A program made the position numbers and the translations under genes. From Arenibacter sp. P308M17 (GTDB lineage Bacteria > Bacteroidota > Bacteroidia > Flavobacteriales > Flavobacteriaceae): a stretch of 64,000 nt of DNA. The first letter of the stretch is position 1. Every line of letters starts with the position of its first letter. The stretch is taken from contig NZ_QVON01000002.1 of NCBI RefSeq assembly GCF_003426735.1, positions 186,001 through 250,000 on the forward strand. The letters run 5' to 3'. The notes under the pieces are model-generated. The model was given only the letters and a program-made list of their open reading frames with translations. It was not told where the DNA came from and ran no database searches. This document shows positions 1 to 8,398 of the stretch, in pieces.

Positions 1-52
1 CTTAATTTTTTACCCCGACCCTAAAAGGAGAAATCAAGGAAAATCAGGCTCC

Positions 53-73
53 CCTGCCTACCGGACAGGCAGG
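53..73. repeat. CCTGCC-type intergenic palindrome
   Basis: A perfect 7-bp inverted repeat, cctgcct / aggcagg, with a 7-nt loop. Similar CCTGCC...GGCAGG palindromes occur near 36.88 kb, 37.07 kb and 61.1 kb in this window, so it looks like one copy of a short dispersed intergenic element. It lies downstream of the minus-strand operon ending at 190 and could also help end that transcript. Confidence 0.55.
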
Positions 74-189
74 CTATAGGGTTTGGGGTAAAACGGATTT
101 TCCGAGAAACCTTGTTAAAAACGATTTTTATCATATACTGCACATAGTTTGCCTTAAAGTGCAACCCCTTTGGCAAACACTTTTAAATG

Positions 190-1152
190 TTAAATATTGT
201 TTTCTGCCAACCTGATCCTTTCCGTTTCCCAACCATGGTCCACATATTCCCAGGAAAAATCATTTCCGTTTATCTTAACAGTAACAAAACCTTCCTTGGT
301 ATTGTGCCTTCTTCCTTTCCATCCGTTACCTGCAATGGAGCCCCCTGTTAAAAAATGGAACCGGTCGTTGATGAATCCGTATTCCTTCCAATGGATATGG
401 CCCTGTAGAACCAGTTTTAAATTATGGCCTTCCAATATATCAAATACATCGGAGGCATTATTGACCGTTCTAGTGCCCTCGCTTCCATTCAATTGGGAAT
501 AGGTACATATCATGGGGATATGGGTGGTAATGATAATGGGGGTACTTTTTTCTACCTTGGCAATGTCGGCCTTTAGCCATTCCAACTGTTTTTCATGAAA
601 AACGCCCTGATACCTTTTGTTTTCGGTTACGTCCAAGGAATTTAAAGTGATAAAATGCCAGCCCTTATGATCAAAGGAATAGTAGGTATCCCCAAAATGT
701 CGCTCCCACATACCGTATTTATAATCGGGATGATCCTCAGATTCCGGACTTTCTTCATAGATGGCAAACAGGTCGTGATTGCCTATACAGTTATAGACCG
801 GCATATTGAAGCCCTTGCACATATTTTTATAGAGTAGGAACAATGATTCACTTTGGTCATAATTGCCACGCATGCAATCATATACCAGGTCGCCTCCCGT
901 AATGACAAAATCCGGGTTTAATGTATTAACCTTATCTATGGCCATTTGAAACCCTTTGGGCGCATTCATTTCCGGTTTAATATGTATATCCGTTAGAAAC
1001 GCAAACTCAAAAGAGTCTTCATTGTCTTCAGTTGCTTTGCTTTCATTGGAATTTTGACAGGAAATCTGTGTAAATGGGATGGCCATCGCTGCAAAACCGG
1101 ATTGAAGCAAAAACCTTCGTCTACCACTTATATTATTCTTTTTCTCCTCCAT
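190..1152 (-). CDS. Tat-exported calcineurin-like metallophosphoesterase
   Basis: A 320-residue phosphoesterase of the calcineurin-like/purple acid phosphatase superfamily. The N-terminus carries a twin-arginine motif (GRRRFLLQSG, near residue 10) followed by a hydrophobic stretch ending ISCQ, so it is probably Tat-exported and possibly lipid-anchored. The di-metal motifs are in order: LTDIHIKP (D-x-H), GGDLVYD, IGNHD, TTHIP and GHIHW. The substrate is not evident; the family hydrolyses phosphomono- or diesters. It is the last gene of a four-gene minus-strand run, 26 nt after the glycoside-hydrolase-like gene, so it is probably co-transcribed with sugar-acid genes. The family call is firm, the specific activity is not. 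Confidence 0.88.
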   Translation of the reverse strand: MEEKKNNISGRRRFLLQSGFAAMAIPFTQISCQNSNESKATEDNEDSFEFAFLTDIHIKPEMNAPKGFQMAIDKVNTLNPDFVITGGDLVYDCMRGNYDQSESLFLLYKNMCKGFNMPVYNCIGNHDLFAIYEESPESEDHPDYKYGMWERHFGDTYYSFDHKGWHFITLNSLDVTENKRYQGVFHEKQLEWLKADIAKVEKSTPIIITTHIPMICTYSQLNGSEGTRTVNNASDVFDILEGHNLKLVLQGHIHWKEYGFINDRFHFLTGGSIAGNGWKGRRHNTKEGFVTVKINGNDFSWEYVDHGWETERIRLAENNI

Positions 1153-1178
1153 GCTTTACTTTTTATTCAATGAACTCA

Positions 1179-3632
1179 TTAAAACTTTTTCAACTCATCT
1201 TGGTTAATAATCCAAATCTCCGAAACTTGGGACCCCCGTTCCCCCTCGCCACAACTCCATTCCAGTTCCAGTATTCCATCCTTTAAGGCTTGGCCAGGAA
1301 CCTGAAACTCGTAGATGGGCCGGTCTCCGGTAGTGATATAGTCGTGCACCATTATCTGCTCTGCCATCATTTTGATTTTTGAACGAAAACGCCCTGTATA
1401 ACCTACTCTGATTAAATAGGAGCCATTGGGATCCAAATTAGGATACACCATTTTTAAAGGTTCATCATATAAGGCAGTAACCTGGCTCATCCAGGATAGG
1501 GGAGTAGTGTGGCCGTCAAAGCCTACGGCCGTTATCTCATGTACCCATTCCTCACCGCTTAGACCCACCCCAAAACTTACCCTTGGGGATCTTAATCCCC
1601 CCGGGTCTTCTTCATAGCTATAATTGGATACCACCCTGTTCCAACTTCCCGTTGTTCCAAAATTGTCATAATATCCACCCGGACCGGGGTTGTTCCGTTC
1701 CAATAAACTGGTTATTCCTTCCAATTTATCAATATCGTTTCCATCTTTTCCTATAATGGAAAGCTGGTCCAAAAGCCATAGGCCATCGTTTAAGGGTACA
1801 TCAATATTATCTATAAAATTACCACGGCCACCTGCGGCAAAATGTTTTTCCAACGTTAATTGTGCGCCTATACTTTCAAACAGATCATCGGCCAAGGAAT
1901 AGCATCTATTTTTCCATTCGGGCATAACAGGCTGCAACTTCGCCCTATTTAAAACTGCTTCGGCTTCCTCCATTGCTTTTATCGGCCCCAAAGATTTGGC
2001 ATCGGATAAAATTTCCCTGGCCTTCTGTTCCAATTCGGTCTCATAAATCAATCTTCTATATTGATACGCATCGAAATAGGCTCTTATGAGCCCCATTTGA
2101 AAACGAAAATTACTTAAAACCTCCTTAGATGCATTCACTTCCAGGTCCTGCCACTGCTGCAAGGTTATAATGACCCCATCGTTGGTAAGCAACGGACCTT
2201 GAAGGTTTGTTTCCAGGGCCATTAAACCTTGGGAAACGGACTCCGTATATTGGGGGCCGATAAAGTAGCGTGCATAATCCCGTAAGGTTTCCATAACGGG
2301 TGTTTCCGGGTCCCAATCCTGATCGCTCCATATTATTTTGTTCACATCGTCATTGGTGCCTTCCGAATAGCTGATACTGCCCTGTGCATATTGGTCAAAG
2401 ACATTATGGATAATTTTCTGGTCGTTGGGCCTAGGGTTAATGCACTCCCTTCCCAAGGTAATGGCATAGGCCAGATCCCAATATGGTATGGGATATTGAC
2501 TGCTTAGGCTATGGGTTATATCCGGGTACCTTCTTATTGGTATTCCTGGATTTAGTTGCTCCCTTATTTCTTTGATGGGCGTTTTTATCCATGGACCAAA
2601 TACGACTCCCCCAAACCAGGGGTACTCCTTGTTAACATGTCCGTAAAAGGCATCGAACCAAGCTTTAGTAGGTCTAAAAACCTGGGGGGAGACCCATATT
2701 TTGGCCTTGGGGTGGTATTCATGCAATACCTCCGCTTCCTTGGCAAGCCATTTGAACAGATCGTCCGGCTCCAGATCCCCGGGATCACCGCCTGGAACAA
2801 ATAGGGCATCCAATCTCGGTAAGGCATTGAATACTTTACGGCGTTCATCGATTTCCACTTGAAGTGAATCCGGATGGCTGTAGTCCGATCCCATATTGGG
2901 ATACCACATCCAAACATCCATGCCATAGCGGTCACAGATTTTGGATTGTTCGGCAATCATTTCAATAGCTGAAAGCTTCATATGGACATTGGTGAAATCA
3001 TCGTCGGTACGGGGAGGTAATATCTCAATGCTGTTGGCGCCAAAAATAGCCAGATCACGTATATAATCATCAAATTGCTCCACAGAAAAAGCATCATAGG
3101 AATTGGTCTTTGGTCGGTAGCCCAATTGATGGCCCCGTATTGGAAAGGCCGGACTGGATGCAATGCTAAAGTCTGAAGGCAGTAAAATTTGGCCTTGCGA
3201 CATTTCCAATTTTCTCAAAAGTTTTCCAATCCCATAGAGAACGCCCCTGGAATCGTGACCTACCACCAAAACCAGATTGTCAGCAGGCCGAACGACTATT
3301 TTATATCCCTCAGTATTCGTTGCCGGCATAGCACCAAGAAGATCTTGATATTCCGTTGGAAATTTATTTAAACTCCCTTCAAGTCCGATAACTATTGCAT
3401 TTTGCGGTTGCTTGGGAAATTTGATCTCGCGGCTTATCAGAATTTCACTCCTCTTTTCTATTTCTTCTTGAAGTATTGAAATGGCGTTCTGGACAAGGGG
3501 ATCTTTCTTCTCCAAACAGATAATTTTAGCTTTCCCCAAATCCATCATTTGTCCAAAAAGGACTGAGGGAACAATGTAAATAAGCAAGATTGGAATCCAG
3601 CATTGTTTAAAATTTTTGTTCATATAAAACAT
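1179..3632 (-). CDS. Secreted glycoside-hydrolase-like protein, GH20/GH67-type N-terminal fold
   Basis: An 817-residue exported protein with a hydrophobic signal at residues 5-27 ending FGQ. Residues ~30-150 resemble the zincin-like alpha/beta domain that precedes the barrel in GH20, GH67 and GH84 enzymes (typical tail VVGHDSRGVLYGIGKLLR). A barrel-like region follows (~165-430; AFPIRGHQLGYRP, FGANSIEILPPRTDDDF, WMWYPN, FVPGGDPGD), then a helical region and a C-terminal beta-rich segment ending in a sugar-binding-like domain. I cannot assign a CAZy family or confirm catalytic acids. Co-directional with an aldolase and a 2-hydroxyacid dehydrogenase, which suggests release of an acidic sugar (inference). 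An alternative ATG lies at 3623; the first is preceded by gaggga. Confidence 0.65.
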   Translation of the reverse strand: MFYMNKNFKQCWIPILLIYIVPSVLFGQMMDLGKAKIICLEKKDPLVQNAISILQEEIEKRSEILISREIKFPKQPQNAIVIGLEGSLNKFPTEYQDLLGAMPATNTEGYKIVVRPADNLVLVVGHDSRGVLYGIGKLLRKLEMSQGQILLPSDFSIASSPAFPIRGHQLGYRPKTNSYDAFSVEQFDDYIRDLAIFGANSIEILPPRTDDDFTNVHMKLSAIEMIAEQSKICDRYGMDVWMWYPNMGSDYSHPDSLQVEIDERRKVFNALPRLDALFVPGGDPGDLEPDDLFKWLAKEAEVLHEYHPKAKIWVSPQVFRPTKAWFDAFYGHVNKEYPWFGGVVFGPWIKTPIKEIREQLNPGIPIRRYPDITHSLSSQYPIPYWDLAYAITLGRECINPRPNDQKIIHNVFDQYAQGSISYSEGTNDDVNKIIWSDQDWDPETPVMETLRDYARYFIGPQYTESVSQGLMALETNLQGPLLTNDGVIITLQQWQDLEVNASKEVLSNFRFQMGLIRAYFDAYQYRRLIYETELEQKAREILSDAKSLGPIKAMEEAEAVLNRAKLQPVMPEWKNRCYSLADDLFESIGAQLTLEKHFAAGGRGNFIDNIDVPLNDGLWLLDQLSIIGKDGNDIDKLEGITSLLERNNPGPGGYYDNFGTTGSWNRVVSNYSYEEDPGGLRSPRVSFGVGLSGEEWVHEITAVGFDGHTTPLSWMSQVTALYDEPLKMVYPNLDPNGSYLIRVGYTGRFRSKIKMMAEQIMVHDYITTGDRPIYEFQVPGQALKDGILELEWSCGEGERGSQVSEIWIINQDELKKF

Positions 3633-3680
3633 TTTAATTCCCTCATTATTAAATTTTTAATTGTTTCGGTATACAAGTAG

Positions 3681-4499
3681 TTAGATGGCCAATTCTTTGC
3701 CTTCGGATAAATTTTGGCCATCTCCTATGGCACCTTTAATAATATTGATATCCTCGTAGAGTTTCTGGCTAAAAAGTCTCAAATCTGAACTATGCAATAC
3801 AATATTGGCCCCTTCCTTTATCCATTTTATCTGATAATTTGGATGGGCCGGAAAATGTATTCCGGCAGCAATACCTTTGCTTCTTGCCTTTTTTATGATT
3901 TTCCTTACCACACTTTCAAAATCAGGATGGCCGTATTCTTCGGGTAAACCCATATTTATGGAAAGATCATGTGGCCCTATTACAATACCATCCAATCCCG
4001 GAACATCCAAAAGTTCTTCCAAACGCTCCACAGCTATGGTACTTTCTATGTTTATTAAACATAAACTTCCCTCATTGAACTGTTCCAAATAGGTTTTCAG
4101 TTTTGCCGATAATACTTCTTCACCATTAAGTACTTTTTGCAGTCGATGTCCTTTCAATGGCCTATACTTAGTGGCTCCCACCATTTGTTGTACCTGCTCC
4201 CTGTCTTCTATATAAGGGGCAAGTACTCCAACGGCTCCGGCGTCCTTGGCCATACACGCAGCATAAGGGTCGGGGCTGGGAATTCGGACAATTGGGGACA
4301 ATCCGTAGGCACTATATATCTGGCATAAAAAAGTGAGTTCCGTCCTGTCCATAGGAATATGTTCCGTGTCCAAAAAAACAAAATCCAATCCGCTGCCCTT
4401 AACTACCTTGGACCAAATAGGTGAGGTAGATAAAATACATGTCCCATAGATATTTTGGTTATTGCTTAATTTTTTTTTAAGGTTCATCGGTTTTGGCAA
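3681..4499 (-). CDS. HpcH/HpaI-family class II aldolase
   Basis: A 272-residue cytoplasmic TIM-barrel aldolase of the HpcH/HpaI family (2-dehydro-3-deoxyglucarate aldolase GarL, 4-hydroxy-2-oxoheptanedioate aldolase HpaI, YfaU). Family marks are FVFLDTEHIPMDRTEL, GVLAPYIEDREQV, the metal-ligand segment LINIESTIAVERLEEL and DGIVIGPHDLSINMG. These enzymes cleave 2-keto-3-deoxy acids to pyruvate plus an aldehyde acid such as tartronate semialdehyde. The gene sits 48 nt from the glycoside-hydrolase-like gene and 32 nt after the hydroxyacid dehydrogenase. Together with glycerate kinase at 12.5 kb this fits an aldarate/keto-deoxy-acid route, but the exact substrate cannot be read from sequence. Confidence 0.87.
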   Translation of the reverse strand: MPKPMNLKKKLSNNQNIYGTCILSTSPIWSKVVKGSGLDFVFLDTEHIPMDRTELTFLCQIYSAYGLSPIVRIPSPDPYAACMAKDAGAVGVLAPYIEDREQVQQMVGATKYRPLKGHRLQKVLNGEEVLSAKLKTYLEQFNEGSLCLINIESTIAVERLEELLDVPGLDGIVIGPHDLSINMGLPEEYGHPDFESVVRKIIKKARSKGIAAGIHFPAHPNYQIKWIKEGANIVLHSSDLRLFSQKLYEDINIIKGAIGDGQNLSEGKELAI

Positions 4500-4531
4500 T
4501 TAATTAAAGGTTATTTAGAATGGAGATCGTA

Positions 4532-5497
4532 CTATTTATTCACCACATTAATCGGGATGCCCTTTAAAAAGGCATTCAAATTTTCAAGGGCGGTGTCCAA
4601 CAATCTCTTTCTGGATTCTTTTGGGGCCCATGCTATGTGTGGGGTCATGATACAGTTTTTGGCCGTTAACAATGGATTACCCCTTTCAATAGGCTCTTTA
4701 GAGACCACGTCCAGGGCCGCACCGGCCAATTTTCCATTGTCCAAGGCCTCTTTTAAATCCTGTTCAACAATTAACTGTCCACGAGAGGTATTAATGATCA
4801 TGGTGCCGTCCTTCATTTTGGAAATACTGTTGGCGTTAATGATGCCTTCGGTATCCGGGGTAAGGGGACAATGCAAACTTATTACATCCGATTTAGTGAT
4901 GAGTTCGTCCATATCGACCTGTTTGCAAATATCGCTCTCCAATTCGGGTCTATACCTACTCCCTGAAGTCAGGATAGTCATACCAAATGCCTGGGCCAAT
5001 TTGGCGGTAGCTTGCCCAATTCTCCCAAAACCGATAATGCCCATGGTTTTGCCATCCAATTCGATAAGGGGGTAGTTCCAAAAACAAAAATCCTGGTTAT
5101 TGGACCATTCCCCCAACTTAACGGCGCGATTATGCTCCCCTACATGATGGCACATTTCCAGAAGGAGGGCCATGGTCATCTGTGCCACCGCCATGGTTCC
5201 GTAGCTGGGTACATTGGTAACTACGATTCCAAGTGATTTAGCGGCATCCACATCCACTATGTTATAACCAGTGGCCAAAACCCCAATATATTTTAGGGAA
5301 GGAACTTTGTCCAAAACTTCTTTGGGAAGGGGGGTCTTGTTGGTGAAAATTATTTCGGCATTTCCTATGGCCACAATAATTTTATCGTTTTCATGCTCCG
5401 TTCGGTCATAGACCGTGGTTTCCCCAATATTTCCCAATGTTTCCCAACTAAGATCGCCAGGGTTTAAAGTGTATCCGTCCAAAACAACAATTTTCAT
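4532..5497 (-). CDS. D-2-hydroxyacid dehydrogenase (glycerate dehydrogenase/hydroxypyruvate reductase type)
   Basis: A 321-residue NAD(P)-dependent D-2-hydroxyacid dehydrogenase. The Rossmann fingerprint is GIIGFGRIGQATAKLAQAFG (near residue 153), and the catalytic triad is visible as Arg in INTSRGQLI, Glu in DVVSKEPIE and His in MTPHIAWAP. Length and motifs best match glycerate dehydrogenase/hydroxypyruvate reductase (HprA-like), interconverting hydroxypyruvate and D-glycerate, but glyoxylate or related 2-keto acids are possible. It is the first gene of the minus-strand operon running to 190, and its product glycerate would feed the glycerate kinase encoded at 12.5 kb on the other strand. 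Confidence 0.88.
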   Translation of the reverse strand: MKIVVLDGYTLNPGDLSWETLGNIGETTVYDRTEHENDKIIVAIGNAEIIFTNKTPLPKEVLDKVPSLKYIGVLATGYNIVDVDAAKSLGIVVTNVPSYGTMAVAQMTMALLLEMCHHVGEHNRAVKLGEWSNNQDFCFWNYPLIELDGKTMGIIGFGRIGQATAKLAQAFGMTILTSGSRYRPELESDICKQVDMDELITKSDVISLHCPLTPDTEGIINANSISKMKDGTMIINTSRGQLIVEQDLKEALDNGKLAGAALDVVSKEPIERGNPLLTAKNCIMTPHIAWAPKESRKRLLDTALENLNAFLKGIPINVVNK

Positions 5498-5960
5498 TTT
5501 TAACCTTATTTTTTTACTTATTAGTGGGTTTGTATAATCTTATAAAGACCACATCTTGGCCTCGCTTCAAGTTAATAATAACTATTAAATTTAGTATAAC
5601 TATTACAGATTCAACACAATCAATATATTAATCTTATTAATTAAATAAACGTATTTAAATTTCTGTTTAATAGATAAATAATTATTTACAATAAAAACAT
5701 AATAATAAAACAATTTTGGTTTAAGAAATGAACTTATAATAGATGTCAAAAAGGTTTCATTACAAATATAACCTATGTCTTAGTTCATTTGTTCCCTAAA
5801 TTTTATCCAATTCAGATTATATATTGACTCCCTCAACTATACAATATGTGGCTTTTAAGATTACACTTGTTATGGTAACAATCAGCTCTTGAGCCCATAC
5901 GCTTTAAACATATAGAATGTCTATTGGATATAATATAGTCAAAAGATGCTTTTTTAATAT

Positions 5961-6021
5961 TAATAGTATTACAATTGTTAATAGATAGTTAAACTATTAT
6001 ATAGTGACAGTAATACTATTA
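5961..6021. promoter_or_regulatory. Candidate TetR operator cluster
   Basis: The 12-mer taatagtattac at 5961-5972 is repeated as its exact reverse complement, gtaatactatta, at 6010-6021. Between them are two smaller palindromes, atagtt-a-aactat at 5985-5997 and actat-tat-atagt at 5993-6005. All contain ATAGT/ACTAT half-sites. They sit directly upstream of tetR and touch its predicted -7 box, the usual place for an autoregulatory TetR operator. Binding is inferred. Confidence 0.5.
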
Positions 6022-6027
6022 TATTTG
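6020..6027 (+). promoter_or_regulatory. Bacteroidota -7 promoter box of tetR operon
   Basis: TATATTTG matches the TAnnTTTG -7 consensus of the Bacteroidota primary sigma factor and lies 22 nt before the tetR start codon. A clear -33 TTG was not identified. It overlaps the right arm of the candidate operator. Confidence 0.45.
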
Positions 6028-6049
6028 GAAATATTTTAAAGTTTTAGTT

Positions 6050-6721
6050 ATGGAGCGGTTATTGAAAACGATAAAGATTGGAATTAACGAAAAGTTATAT
6101 TTAAAAGATCCCGAATCTTCAGAATTGGGGAAGCGTATCTTGGAGCATAGTATAATTCTTATATATGAAATTGGTTTTGAAAATTTTACATTCCGAAAAT
6201 TGGGGACCCAAATAGGCTCCAATGAAAGTTCTATTTACCGCTACTTCGAAAACAAGCATAAACTATTGCTTTATCTGTCTTCATGGTACTGGGGCTGGTT
6301 GGAATATAAATTGGTTTTTGCTACCAATGCCATTACCGATCCTACGGAAAAACTAAAAAGGACAATTGAAATATTTACTGGAAAAACAGAGGTGGATTCT
6401 TCATTCTCGCACATTAATGAGGTGTTGCTGAATAAGATCGTTGTTAATGAGTATTCAAAATCCTATTTGACCAAAGAAGTACAGCAAGAGAACAAAGATG
6501 GATATTTTGAAATATATAAAAGACTAATACAGCGTATAAGTCAAATGATCAAACAAGTGAATGCAGATTATAATTATCCATCCAGTTTGGCAAGTACTAT
6601 TTTGGAAGGATCCTTTCATCAGTATTTCCTTCAGGAACACTTTCCTACGCTCACGGACTGCAACGATAACAATACGCCAATGGAATACTTTAATGATCTT
6701 GTTTTTAAATCCCTAAAATAA
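6050..6721 (+). CDS. TetR/AcrR-family transcriptional regulator
   Basis: A 223-residue regulator. The N-terminal helix-turn-helix spans about residues 27-70 (ILIYEIGFENFTFRKLG then SNESSIYRYFENKHKLL), preceded by an unusual ~25-residue lysine-rich arm. The rest is helical with no recognised ligand pocket. Its stop is 3 nt from the ABC transporter start, so it heads the export operon and probably represses it in response to an unknown ligand. Palindromic ATAGT/ACTAT sites directly upstream fit autoregulation. Confidence 0.88.
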   Translation: MERLLKTIKIGINEKLYLKDPESSELGKRILEHSIILIYEIGFENFTFRKLGTQIGSNESSIYRYFENKHKLLLYLSSWYWGWLEYKLVFATNAITDPTEKLKRTIEIFTGKTEVDSSFSHINEVLLNKIVVNEYSKSYLTKEVQQENKDGYFEIYKRLIQRISQMIKQVNADYNYPSSLASTILEGSFHQYFLQEHFPTLTDCNDNNTPMEYFNDLVFKSLK

Positions 6722-6724
6722 ATT

Positions 6725-8392
6725 ATGCCTAAAAATGTTTTAACGGCCTGGCAACGGTTAATGGGCCTGCTAAAGTTGGACAGAAAAGATGTATTGCAAA
6801 CTTTCTATTATGCCATTTTCGCTGGTTTGGTAAATCTTTCTTTGCCTTTGGGAATTCAGGCTATCATAAATTTGTTGCAAGGGGCACAAATTAGCACTTC
6901 ATGGATTATATTGGTGGTATTGGTTACCGGGGGGGTAGCTTTTGGGGGTGTACTGCAACTAATGCAGATAAGGATTATTGAAAACTTGCAGCAGAAAATT
7001 TTTACACGCTCTTCCTTTGAGTTTACTTATCGTTTTCCAAAAATAAAAATGGACGATTTAAGGGATTATTATCCTCCTGAATTGGCCAATCGTTTTTTTG
7101 ACACCCTTAATGTGCAAAAGGGCTTGGCCAAGATGTTGATAGATTTTCCAGGAGCTTTTTTACAAATAGTTTTTGGTCTAATTCTACTATCGTTCTATCA
7201 TCCTTTTTTTATCATATACGGCATTCTTTTGATAGTCCTAATATATATTGTTTTCAAGTTTACGGTTCAAAAAGGGATGGAAACCAGTTTGAATGAATCC
7301 AAAAGCAAATACAAAGTGGCCCATTGGATTCAAGAGGTGGCTCGCTCCATTACCAGCTTTAAAATATCTGGGAAAACAAGTTTAGCCCTAATCAAAAATG
7401 ACAGGTTGGTAGATAACTATCTGGTGGACAGGGAGAGTCATTTTAGAATTTTGGTCATTCAATTTATTCATATGATCGGCTTTAAGGTATTGGTCACTGC
7501 CGGACTTTTATTGATCGGGGGATTTTTAGTGCTTAACCAGCAAATAAATATAGGGCAATTTGTGGCTGCTGAAATTATTATCTTATTGGTCATAAATTCC
7601 GTTGAGAAATTGATTCGCGGTCTGGATACGTTTTATGATCTTTTGACTTCCTTGGAAAAATTGGGACAGGTAGTAGATATGGATCTGGAAGATCAACAGG
7701 GAGAAAAACCTCTGCCCGAAGACGGATCCATAAGTGTTGAACTAAGCGGTATTTCATTTATTGCCCCGGGAAGCAACAAGAAGATTCTAGAGGATATCAA
7801 TCTTAAAATAGCACCAAAGGACAGCATCCTTATTTTAGGTGCCAATGGTTCAGGAAAGACAACCCTATTGCGATTAATTTCAGGAGTAATCCAACCTAAT
7901 TTGGGAAACATTTTTGTAAACGATATTTCTCTATATGGCATGAATTTGAACCATTATCGTTCCTTTATTGGCCAATCTTTAACCGAAGAAAGTCCGTTTG
8001 AGGGTACTATTCTGGAAAACATAACCATGGGGGATAAAAATATTTCCCAAAAAGACCTGTATTGGGCATTGGAAAATGTTGGGTTGCTCCAATTCATTAA
8101 AGATCAACCACAAGGGTTGAACACAACCTTATTTCCAGAGGGAAAACAAATTCCCTATACCGTATCAAAGAAAATAATTCTGGCCCGAAGTATTGTTAAA
8201 AAACCAAAAATATTGATTTTTAAGGACCCCCTTAATCAATTTGATGAAATTGAGGCCCTAAGAATCATGAACTTTTTGCTGGACAACCATAATCCTTGGG
8301 CATTGATAGTGGTGAGCCAAGACCCAAAATGGATAAACCGATGCAAAAGAATTGTAACCTTGGATCAAGGTAAAATAGTTTCCCAAACCTAA
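6725..8392 (+). CDS. ABC transporter transmembrane/ATP-binding protein with degenerate ATPase motifs
   Basis: A 555-residue half-transporter of the type I secretion exporter kind, without a C39 peptidase. Residues ~20-310 hold about five or six membrane helices. The nucleotide-binding domain follows, with an intact Walker A (GANGSGKTTLL, near residue 375). The other motifs are eroded: the LSGGQ position reads roughly PYTVSKK, Walker B plus catalytic Glu reads ILIFKDPLNQFD (Lys for the usual Asp, Asp for the Glu), and the switch His is Gln in VVSQDP. It may bind ATP but hydrolyse poorly, or need a partner subunit. HlyD and TolC genes follow immediately, so the operon likely builds an export channel. 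Confidence 0.85.
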   Translation: MPKNVLTAWQRLMGLLKLDRKDVLQTFYYAIFAGLVNLSLPLGIQAIINLLQGAQISTSWIILVVLVTGGVAFGGVLQLMQIRIIENLQQKIFTRSSFEFTYRFPKIKMDDLRDYYPPELANRFFDTLNVQKGLAKMLIDFPGAFLQIVFGLILLSFYHPFFIIYGILLIVLIYIVFKFTVQKGMETSLNESKSKYKVAHWIQEVARSITSFKISGKTSLALIKNDRLVDNYLVDRESHFRILVIQFIHMIGFKVLVTAGLLLIGGFLVLNQQINIGQFVAAEIIILLVINSVEKLIRGLDTFYDLLTSLEKLGQVVDMDLEDQQGEKPLPEDGSISVELSGISFIAPGSNKKILEDINLKIAPKDSILILGANGSGKTTLLRLISGVIQPNLGNIFVNDISLYGMNLNHYRSFIGQSLTEESPFEGTILENITMGDKNISQKDLYWALENVGLLQFIKDQPQGLNTTLFPEGKQIPYTVSKKIILARSIVKKPKILIFKDPLNQFDEIEALRIMNFLLDNHNPWALIVVSQDPKWINRCKRIVTLDQGKIVSQT

Positions 8393-8398
8393 TACCCT

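Larger units (their letters stand above)
5498..6049. other. AT-rich divergent intergenic region
   Basis: This gene-free stretch separates the minus-strand sugar-acid operon from the plus-strand tetR/export operon, so it should contain two divergent promoters. It is very AT-rich and holds several copies of aactatta/actattat (about 5579, 5601, 5991 and 6013), concentrated just upstream of tetR. No small coding sequence was convincing. Confidence 0.6.
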
